A stretch of DNA of 12,363 bases, taken from JAKOQB01 sp050258235. Its GTDB lineage: Bacteria; Pseudomonadota; Gammaproteobacteria; Burkholderiales; Burkholderiaceae_F. The DNA is taken from NCBI GenBank assembly GCA_050258235.1, contig JBLMYK010000143.1, positions 1 to 12,363 of the forward strand. Direction: 5' to 3'. Below, piece by piece: positions 7,438-12,363 of this stretch. How positions within the stretch are numbered: position 1 is the first letter of the stretch; each line of letters opens with the position of its first letter. Below the pieces are notes generated by a model. It was given only the letters and a program-made list of their open reading frames with translations, was not told where the DNA came from and did no database searches. Position numbers and translations under genes: made by a program.

Positions 7438-7917
7438 GTGATCCAGTACTTCATGCGCCTGCGCGCCATCCTCGCCGCTTGCTTGTTGCTCGCCGCTGCG
7501 GGCGGCCTGCATGCGCAGGGGGCGCGCGACGAGGTGCTGCGGCAGATGACGCCGCAGCAACGCGAACGTCTGTGGCAGTCGATGACGCCGCAGCAGCGGG
7601 CCGAGTTCTGGCGCCAGTTGACCCCCGAGCAGCGCCAGTCGATTCGCCAGCAGACGTCGCCCGCGCAGCAGGAGGCGATGCGACCGCGGATGATCGAAGA
7701 GCGGCAACGCCGGATGCAGCAGGACGGCGCACCTGGCGGACCGGAAGGAGCCGCGCCGACGCCGGAGGGGCAGTTGGTGCGTCCCGGCCCGGGCCCGCGC
7801 CGTTGGTCCCTCGAGGAGCGGCAGCGCCTGCGCGAGCAGATCCTCGAGTCGGCGCGGGATCTGCGCGAGGGGCCGCCGCATATGCGCATGGAGCATCGCA
7901 AGGGCCGCGAGCGGTGA
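7438..7917 (+). CDS. Small exported Gln/Arg-rich protein with 12-residue repeats, unknown function
   Basis: I do not recognise a characterised family. 159 residues from GTG 7438, or 154 from ATG 7453, which gives a cleaner signal peptide (MRLRAI, then a hydrophobic run ending LHA before QG). So it is probably exported to the periplasm and cleaved. The mature N terminus contains four consecutive 12-residue units of pattern (M/L)TPxQRxxxWxx: MTPQQRERLWQS, MTPQQRAEFWRQ, LTPEQRQSIRQQ and a weaker TSPAQQEAMRPR. The pattern recalls the LT-P-x-Q motifs of Spy/CpxP-type periplasmic proteins and the DUF3106-type proteins of Proteobacteria, but I cannot confirm homology. A Gly/Pro-rich linker follows, then a charged Arg/Glu-rich helix-prone tail. 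There are no cysteines beyond the signal peptide. It is divergent from ompR, so a link to envelope sensing is possible but unproven. No clear Shine-Dalgarno is seen. Confidence 0.75.
   Translation: MIQYFMRLRAILAACLLLAAAGGLHAQGARDEVLRQMTPQQRERLWQSMTPQQRAEFWRQLTPEQRQSIRQQTSPAQQEAMRPRMIEERQRRMQQDGAPGGPEGAAPTPEGQLVRPGPGPRRWSLEERQRLREQILESARDLREGPPHMRMEHRKGRER
7546..7689 (+). repeat. Four tandem 36-bp degenerate repeats within the exported-protein gene
   Basis: Units start at 7546, 7582, 7618 and 7654, each exactly 36 bases and in frame. Units 1 and 2 both begin ATGACGCCGCAGCA, units 3 and 4 are more diverged. They encode the four 12-residue units, so the repeat was probably created by internal duplication and is now diverging. 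Confidence 0.8.
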
Positions 7918-7966
7918 GGCGCGGACCGCGTTGCTCTTGCCTGGCGCCGCACCGATAGCACGCCGC

Positions 7967-7972
7967 TAGAAT
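7967..7972 (+). promoter_or_regulatory. Candidate -10 element for tsaB-rimI-udg
   Basis: TAGAAT matches the sigma-70 -10 consensus at five of six positions and sits in the 88-base gap before tsaB. No convincing -35 is found at 16-18 bases; TTGCCT at 7937 is too far away (24 bases). A start near 7979 would put the inverted repeat at the extreme 5' end of the transcript. Confidence 0.33.
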
Positions 7973-7977
7973 CGGCG

Positions 7978-8005
7978 CGCGATTGCGCACATAGGCGCAA
8001 TCGCG
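7978..8005. repeat. 11-bp perfect inverted repeat abutting the tsaB start
   Basis: Left arm 7978-7988 (CGCGATTGCGC), a 6-base loop ACATAG, right arm 7995-8005 (GCGCAATCGCG). The right arm ends at the base before the first possible tsaB GTG (8006). There is no following T-run, so an intrinsic terminator is unlikely. It could be an operator or an mRNA hairpin affecting tsaB translation. Confidence 0.75.
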
Positions 8006-8737
8006 GTGCGCGTGCGTCTCGATTCTCTTCCGACCATCCTTTCCATCGACACTGCAACCGACGTCTGCTCGGTCGCGCTGCTTCGCGCCGGCCGCATCGA
8101 GGAACGGTCCGAAACCGTCGGCCATCGCCACTCGGAGCGGGTGCTGCCGATGGCGCTCGCGTTGCTGGCGGATGCTGGCCTCGACCTGGCGGCATGCGAT
8201 GCGTTGGCGTTTGGTGCCGGGCCGGGCGCGTTCACTGGACTGCGGATCGCCTGCGGTGTCGTGCAGGGCCTCGCGTACGGCGCGGGCAAGCCCGCAATTC
8301 CGGTCGGCAACCTGGAAGCGCTCGCCTTGGCCGTATTGCGGCAATACCCGCAGGCGGAATGCGTGCTGTGCGCCAACGATGCGCGGATGCGCGAGGCCTA
8401 CGTCGCGGTGTATCGGCGCAGCGACGGTGCGGCGGTCGAACGGCTTGCGCCGGCGCTGGTCGGTGCTCGCGACCTAGGCGATCTGATCGAGCATTGGGCG
8501 CCCGACGTCGTTGCCGGAGACGCCCCGACCACCTTCGCGCAGGAACTGGCGTCGGCCGCAGCCAGCCGGCGGCTGGTTTCGATGCGTGCGACTGCGGCAT
8601 CGGTGGCGGACTGCGCCGCATACAAATGGAGTGCCGGCCAGGCGGTCGAACCGGCGCGTGCGGCCCCGCTGTATGTGCGGGACCACGTTGCATTGACGAT
8701 CGAAGAGCGCCGTCGGCGCCAGGGGTCGCCCGCATGA
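8006..8737 (+). CDS. tsaB: tRNA threonylcarbamoyladenosine (t6A) biosynthesis protein TsaB
   Basis: Partner of TsaD and TsaE in transferring the threonylcarbamoyl group to A37 of ANN-decoding tRNAs, in the cytoplasm. It has 243 residues (E. coli 231). The ASKHA-fold N terminus ILSIDTATDVCSVALL (11-26) and the signature GAGPGAFTGLRIACGVVQGL (70-89) are diagnostic, and DARMREAYVAVY (125-136) matches the family DARMxExY region. The start is GTG at 8006 or, two codons later, GTG at 8012; there is no ATG before the conserved core. A perfect inverted repeat lies directly upstream and no Shine-Dalgarno is seen. The stop overlaps the rimI start by ATGA. The C-terminal ~20 residues are Arg-rich and less conserved. 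Confidence 0.95.
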   Translation: MRVRLDSLPTILSIDTATDVCSVALLRAGRIEERSETVGHRHSERVLPMALALLADAGLDLAACDALAFGAGPGAFTGLRIACGVVQGLAYGAGKPAIPVGNLEALALAVLRQYPQAECVLCANDARMREAYVAVYRRSDGAAVERLAPALVGARDLGDLIEHWAPDVVAGDAPTTFAQELASAAASRRLVSMRATAASVADCAAYKWSAGQAVEPARAAPLYVRDHVALTIEERRRRQGSPA

Positions 8738-9201
8738 GCGCGGTCGTGCGTCCGGCGGAAGACCGGTTCGTACCGATGCGGGTCGAAGACCTCGGCGAAG
8801 TGATGGCGATCGAAGACGACCTGTATCCGTATCCCTGGACGCGCGGCAACTTCCGCGATTCGCTCAGCGCCGGCTACAGCGCGTGGACGCTGCGCAGCGC
8901 CGACGGCGAACTGATTGCGTACGCGGTGGTGATGATCGCGCTCGACGAGGCGCATCTGCTCAACCTGTCGGTGAAGCGTGGCTGGCAGAGGCGCGGACAT
9001 GGATGGCGGATGCTGGATTACATGGCGTCGGTGGCGCGCGATCACGGTGCGCGATCGATGCTGCTCGAGGTCCGCCCCAGCAATGCCACGGGCCAGCGCC
9101 TGTATGCCAACTACGGCTTCGAGCAAATCGGCCGGCGCCGCGACTACTACCCGGCCACGGGAGGTCGCGAGGACGCGATCGTGATGCGCATCGCGTTGTG
9201 A
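8734..9201 (+). CDS. rimI: Ribosomal protein S18-alanine N-acetyltransferase RimI
   Basis: GNAT-family enzyme that acetylates the N-terminal alanine of ribosomal protein S18. It has 155 residues (E. coli 148). The N-terminal MRVEDLGEVMAIEDDLYPYPWTRGNF resembles RimI's substrate-side region. The acetyl-CoA loop is QRRGHG at 85-90 within LNLSVKRGWQRRGHGWRML. LEVRPSNATGQRLYANYGF (111-129) holds the conserved Glu (E112) and Tyr (Y124) of the RimI active site, followed by GRRRDYYP. The ATG overlaps the tsaB stop by four bases, the usual tsaB-rimI arrangement, so translation is probably coupled. Other GNAT transferases are possible in principle, but the YYP ending and the tsaB linkage favour RimI. 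Confidence 0.93.
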   Translation: MSAVVRPAEDRFVPMRVEDLGEVMAIEDDLYPYPWTRGNFRDSLSAGYSAWTLRSADGELIAYAVVMIALDEAHLLNLSVKRGWQRRGHGWRMLDYMASVARDHGARSMLLEVRPSNATGQRLYANYGFEQIGRRRDYYPATGGREDAIVMRIAL

Positions 9202-9217
9202 CCTTCGGACGACGACG

Positions 9218-9937
9218 ATGGATCCGCGCCGCGCACGCCTGTGGGACGCAATGAACCTGGGGCCGCGCTGGGAAGTGCGCGGCGCCGTACCCGCCGCATC
9301 GCCCGCTGCGCCGCCGGCGATCGGTCCCGCGGCGGGCGAGCGGGTCGCAACGATCCGGCGCATGGACTGGAATGCCCTGGAGCAGGCGGTTGCCGGGTGC
9401 ACCGCCTGCGCGCTGCACAAGACCCGCAAGCAGACCGTGTTCGGCGTCGGCAACCCGCGCGCGCACTGGATGGTGGTCGGCGAGGCGCCCGGCGCCGAGG
9501 AGGACGCAAAGGGAGAGCCCTTCGTCGGCCAGGCGGGGCGCCTGCTCGACAACATGCTGGCAGCAGTCGGTCTTTCGCGGGAGGGCGAGGACGCCCGCGC
9601 GATCTACATCGCCAATGTCCTGAAATGCCGTCCGCCCGGCAACCGCAACCCCGAGGCGAGCGAGGTCGCGTCATGCGAGCCGTACCTGCTGCGACAGGTC
9701 GCTCTGATCCAGCCCAGGCTGATCCTCGTGATGGGACGGTTCGCTGCGCAGTCGTTGCTCGGTACCGATGCCACGATCGCCAGCCTGCGCGGCCGGGTCC
9801 ATTCGATCCAGGTCGAGGGGCGGGCGATCCCGGTGATCGTCACCTATCACCCCGCCTACCTGCTGCGCAATCTGGCCGACAAGGCAAAGTCCTGGGCCGA
9901 TCTGTGCCTCGCGCGCGAGGTCTACGCGCGCGGCTGA
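9218..9937 (+). CDS. udg: Family 4 (Fe-S) uracil-DNA glycosylase
   Basis: Excises uracil from DNA to start base-excision repair. It has 239 residues. Four cysteines suited to a 4Fe-4S cluster are C61 and C64 (GCTACALHK), C137 (VLKCRPPGNRNP) and C153 (SCEPYL). Motif 1 is GEAPGAEED (88-96), which has the Glu-Ala-Pro-Gly pattern of family 4 enzymes, followed by the GEPFVGQAGRLLD segment. The active-site-loop motif is YHPAYLLR with H211. About 48 residues precede the catalytic domain: a short segment RLWDAMNLGPRWEVRG and then an Ala/Pro-rich linker. ATG 9218 is 16 bases after rimI; a later ATG at 9362 would remove this extension but keep the domain. The last 16 bases overlap the convergent lplT. 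Confidence 0.94.
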   Translation: MDPRRARLWDAMNLGPRWEVRGAVPAASPAAPPAIGPAAGERVATIRRMDWNALEQAVAGCTACALHKTRKQTVFGVGNPRAHWMVVGEAPGAEEDAKGEPFVGQAGRLLDNMLAAVGLSREGEDARAIYIANVLKCRPPGNRNPEASEVASCEPYLLRQVALIQPRLILVMGRFAAQSLLGTDATIASLRGRVHSIQVEGRAIPVIVTYHPAYLLRNLADKAKSWADLCLAREVYARG

Positions 9938-11238
9938 CCGATCAGGGAAACCGAATCGAACTGGCGCTGGTTGTAGCGATGGCGCAGCATGATCAGCGCC
10001 ATCACGAGGGCGACGAACAGGCCGAACAGCACGATGATGGTCTGGATCCGCAGGTCGAACCAGATCAGGGCCGCATACACGCCGAGCATCACGAGGATGC
10101 TGAGATTCTCGTTGAAGTTCTGCACGGCGATCGAATGCCCCGCCGACAGCAGCACGTGACCGCGATGCTGCAGCAAGGCATTCATCGGCACGACGAAATA
10201 CCCGGCCAGGGCGCCGACCACGACCATCAGCGCGGACGCCAGCATGACCGCCGGGCTCAGATGCAGCGTTCCGAACGCCACACCGCCGCCGGCGAGCGAC
10301 GAGAAATCGATCAGCGCCATCGAGATCACGACCAGGCCCATCGCGATGCCGACCGGCAGCACCGTCAATGAACGCTTCAGCGAGACACGCGCGGCCGCCC
10401 ATACCGAGCCGAGCGCGATGCCGATCGCGACCACCGCCTGCATGATCGCGCCCTGCGACAGCGAAAGATGCAGCACCTGCTCGCACCATTTCAGGATGAT
10501 GAACTGCAGGGTCGCGCCCGCGCCCCAGAAGAGTGTCGTGACGGCAAGCGAAATCTGGCCCAGCTTGTCGCGCCACAGCGTGGTCACGCAGTGGCCGAAA
10601 TCGAGCACCAGGCGCCACGGCGAACGCTCCTGCCGGGGATAGCGGGCGCCGGTGTCTGGAATCCGGGTATTGATGTACGCGGCGACGGCGTACGCGAGCG
10701 CGATCACGCCGATCGCGGCTTCGCCCGGCTGGTCGATGTCGAAATCCAGCAGCGGCACATCGAGGGACATCAGGGAAGCCGCGACCTGCTGCGACACGAG
10801 CACGCCGCCGACCACGAAGCCGAGAATGATCGAGCCGACGGTCAGGCCTTCGATCCAGCCGTTGGCGATCACCAGTTTTTCCGGCGGCAGCAGTTCCGTC
10901 AGGATGCCGTACTTTGCCGGCGAGTAGGCCGCCGCACCCAGCCCGACGACTGCGTAAGCGAACAGGGGGTGCAGGCCGAACAGCATCATCATGCAGCCCA
11001 CGATCTTGACCCCGTTGGTGATCAGCATCACGCGCCCCTTGGGCATCGAGTCGGCAAAGGCGCCGACGAAGGCGGCCAGCACGACGTACGACACGAAGAA
11101 GAAGAGCTTGAGCATTGGCGTCATCCACTCGGGCGCGCTGATGTCGCGCAGCAACGCGATGGCGGCGATCAGCAGCGCGTTGTCGGCCAGCGAGGAGAAG
11201 AACTGCGCGGCCATGATGACGTAGAAGCCGCGGTTCAT
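9922..11238 (-). CDS. lplT: Lysophospholipid transporter LplT (major facilitator superfamily)
   Basis: Inner-membrane flippase that brings lysophospholipids to the cytoplasmic face for re-acylation; in E. coli it works with Aas, which is not in this window. It has 438 residues (E. coli 397) with about 12 hydrophobic segments. Diagnostic LplT stretches are AQFFSSLADNALLIAAIALL (11-30), the FADSMPKGRVM loop, AAAYSPAKYGIL (102-113), LFWGAGATLQF and NALLQHRG...AGHSIAVQNFNENLSILVMLGVY. The extra length is mostly an insertion near 148-173 containing a hydrophilic DFDIDQPGE stretch. The start ATG 11238 has only a weak Shine-Dalgarno. The 3' end overlaps udg on the other strand by 16 bases. Confidence 0.94.
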   Translation of the reverse strand: MNRGFYVIMAAQFFSSLADNALLIAAIALLRDISAPEWMTPMLKLFFFVSYVVLAAFVGAFADSMPKGRVMLITNGVKIVGCMMMLFGLHPLFAYAVVGLGAAAYSPAKYGILTELLPPEKLVIANGWIEGLTVGSIILGFVVGGVLVSQQVAASLMSLDVPLLDFDIDQPGEAAIGVIALAYAVAAYINTRIPDTGARYPRQERSPWRLVLDFGHCVTTLWRDKLGQISLAVTTLFWGAGATLQFIILKWCEQVLHLSLSQGAIMQAVVAIGIALGSVWAAARVSLKRSLTVLPVGIAMGLVVISMALIDFSSLAGGGVAFGTLHLSPAVMLASALMVVVGALAGYFVVPMNALLQHRGHVLLSAGHSIAVQNFNENLSILVMLGVYAALIWFDLRIQTIIVLFGLFVALVMALIMLRHRYNQRQFDSVSLIGQPRA

Positions 11239-11295
11239 GGCCTGGTGGGTGGCTGCTGCAGAGGCAAGTTCGCGCCGTGGGATGGAAGCGCGCGC

Positions 11296-11301
11296 GTTAT
11301 A
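11296..11301 (-). promoter_or_regulatory. lplT: Candidate -10 element of lplT
   Basis: The minus strand reads TATAAC, five of six to the sigma-70 -10, in the only AT-rich patch (TTATATCA) of the 104-base lplT-alr gap. Transcription would begin near 11289, about 50 bases before the lplT ATG. No clear -35 is found. Confidence 0.3.
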
Positions 11302-11317
11302 TCACGCACGCCCCGCT

Positions 11318-11347
11318 TCGACATGCCGGCGCATGGCTCGCTATGCT
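11318..11347 (+). promoter_or_regulatory. alr: Candidate alr promoter (TCGACA-18-TATGCT)
   Basis: TCGACA (11318-11323) matches the -35 consensus at five of six positions. TATGCT (11342-11347) matches the -10 at four of six, and the spacer is 18 bases. It predicts a transcript starting near 11354, at the second alr ATG (11355). The first ATG (11343) would then lie inside the -10 and not be transcribed. Speculative. Confidence 0.3.
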
Positions 11348-12363
11348 TGACGTCATGCCGCGACCGATCCGCGCCGTCATCGACCTGGCAGCGATGCGCC
11401 AGAACCTGGCGTGCGCCCGCGCGCGCGCCGGATCGCGGAAGCTGTGGGCGGTCATCAAGGCAAACGCCTACGGTCACGGCATCGAGCGCGCACTGCGCGC
11501 GTTCGATGCGGCCGACGGCCTGGCATTGCTCGATCTGGACGAGGCGCAGCGCGTGCGCGACGCCGGCTGGAACAAACCGGTCCTGCTGCTGGAGGGATTC
11601 TTCGAGGATCGTGATCTCGATCTCGTCGAGCAACTTCAGTTGACGAGCGTCGTGCACCAGCGCGAACAGGTCGACATGCTGGCCGCGCATCGACCGGCGC
11701 GGCCACTCGACGTGTACGTGAAGATCCAGACCGGGATGAACCGCCTCGGTTTCGGCGCTGACGCGATGCGCGAAATGCAGCGGCTGCAGCAGGTTCCCGG
11801 AATCCGCGTCGCAGCGCTGATGTCGCACTTTGCCAATGCGGATCGGAGCGGCGGCGGCGTGGCCGACGTGGCGGATCAGCAGCAGCGCTTTGCGCACATG
11901 GCGGGCGAATGGCGCGGGTCGGTCAGCCTCGCAAACTCGGCTGCCTTGTTCCTGCGGACGGACATCGGCGACGACGAGGTGCGGCCGGGCATTGCGCTGT
12001 ACGGCGGCTCGCCGCAGGCCGGTCTGCCCGCGTTCCGGCTCGGTCTGCGGCCGGCGATGCGCCTGCGCTCACGCGTGCTGGCCCTGCAGCAACTCCGCGT
12101 TGGCGATGGCGTCGGGTACGGGAGTCGCTGGATCGCGCAGCGCGATACGCGGATCGGCGTGGTGGCCTGCGGATATGCAGACGGCTATCCGCGTGTGGCG
12201 CCGGACGGCACGCCGGTGTGGGTCGCGGGTAAGGTGGTGCCGCTGGCCGGCCGCGTCTCGATGGACATGATCACGGTCGACCTGACGGACGCACCCGGTG
12301 CCGATGTGGGCAGCGAAGTCGAGCTGTGGGGCGAGCACGTCCCGGTCGACGAGGTGGCCGAAC
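11343..12363 (+). CDS. alr: Alanine racemase Alr, 5' part (3' end outside window)
   Basis: PLP enzyme interconverting L- and D-alanine, supplying D-alanine for peptidoglycan. The frame runs without a stop for 340 codons to the window edge; E. coli Alr has 359 residues, so only a short C-terminal piece is missing. The PLP lysine is K39 in VIKANAYGHG. The second catalytic base is Y259 in VGYGSRW (Y255 if counted from the second ATG, the same number as in E. coli). Other family marks are LLLEGFF, TGMNRLGF, SHFANAD, VRPGIALYGGSP, GVVACGYADGYPR and GRVSMDMITVDL. In-frame starts are ATG 11343 and ATG 11355; neither has a good Shine-Dalgarno. MPRPIRAVIDLAA from the second fits the family N terminus better. 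Divergent from lplT. No sign distinguishes a catabolic DadX from biosynthetic Alr; the lack of a neighbouring dadA favours Alr. Confidence 0.95.
   Translation, partial: MLDVMPRPIRAVIDLAAMRQNLACARARAGSRKLWAVIKANAYGHGIERALRAFDAADGLALLDLDEAQRVRDAGWNKPVLLLEGFFEDRDLDLVEQLQLTSVVHQREQVDMLAAHRPARPLDVYVKIQTGMNRLGFGADAMREMQRLQQVPGIRVAALMSHFANADRSGGGVADVADQQQRFAHMAGEWRGSVSLANSAALFLRTDIGDDEVRPGIALYGGSPQAGLPAFRLGLRPAMRLRSRVLALQQLRVGDGVGYGSRWIAQRDTRIGVVACGYADGYPRVAPDGTPVWVAGKVVPLAGRVSMDMITVDLTDAPGADVGSEVELWGEHVPVDEVAE

Noticed and set aside
7453..7485. LAAC in the exported protein's signal region, resembling a lipoprotein lipobox.
   Set aside because: The cysteine comes at about residue 10, with the hydrophobic core continuing beyond it; cleavage after LHA fits better.
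7451..8344. Long minus-strand frame across the exported-protein gene and tsaB.
   Set aside because: Low-complexity Ala/Arg/Pro composition, antisense to two supported genes, no recognisable motif.
10468..11643. 391-codon plus-strand frame across lplT and into alr.
   Set aside because: Antisense to lplT and out of frame with alr; the sequence is His/Gln/Asp-rich without domains.
1..12363. Search for a novel defence, mobile or CRISPR-like system.
   Set aside because: All genes but one are recognisable housekeeping genes in tight operons; no direct-repeat array, integrase, transposase, toxin-antitoxin pair or atypical composition was seen.

Overview
This is chromosomal housekeeping DNA from a GC-rich bacterium. 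The protein sequences and gene order (mfd next to serB, ispD-ispF divergent from mfd, and an ompR-envZ pair beside ispF) point to Betaproteobacteria, most likely Burkholderiales or a close relative. This rests on recognising families and their order, not on a database search. I see no mobile element, CRISPR array, tRNA, rRNA, prophage or obvious horizontal transfer. No gene-free stretch exceeds about 155 bases.

Layout. Bases 1-514 (minus) hold the 5' part of serB (phosphoserine phosphatase). Just upstream of it on the same strand is mfd (518-3982), the transcription-repair coupling factor. A short divergent promoter region separates mfd from ispD-ispF (4068-5236, plus), two consecutive-type enzymes of the MEP isoprenoid pathway whose reading frames overlap by ATGA. 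ispF runs convergently into envZ, and the two stop codons share one CTAG. ompR-envZ (7285 down to 5233, minus) form a two-component system one base apart. Divergent from ompR is a small exported Gln/Arg-rich protein of unknown function with four exact-length 12-residue repeats (7438-7917). Then follows a plus-strand group tsaB-rimI-udg (8006-9937): a t6A tRNA-modification subunit, a ribosomal-protein N-acetyltransferase and a family 4 Fe-S uracil-DNA glycosylase. udg overlaps the convergent lplT (lysophospholipid transporter, 11238 down to 9922). Divergent from lplT, alr (alanine racemase) runs off the right edge.

How the genes relate. Mfd and UDG are DNA-repair genes at different loci. IspD and IspF feed isoprenoid synthesis, including the undecaprenyl carrier. 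Alr supplies D-alanine for peptidoglycan. LplT and OmpR/EnvZ concern the envelope. SerB makes serine. TsaB and RimI act on the translation apparatus. They are packed as short operons with very small gaps or overlaps.

No undescribed multi-gene system is visible. The items most worth a second look are small: a perfect 11-bp inverted repeat abutting the tsaB start, the 12-residue-repeat exported protein and the putative OmpR-like box and palindrome in the region it shares with ompR, a possible leaderless alr transcript, AT islands shared by divergent promoters, the CTAG shared stop, and unusually frequent GTG/TTG starts.
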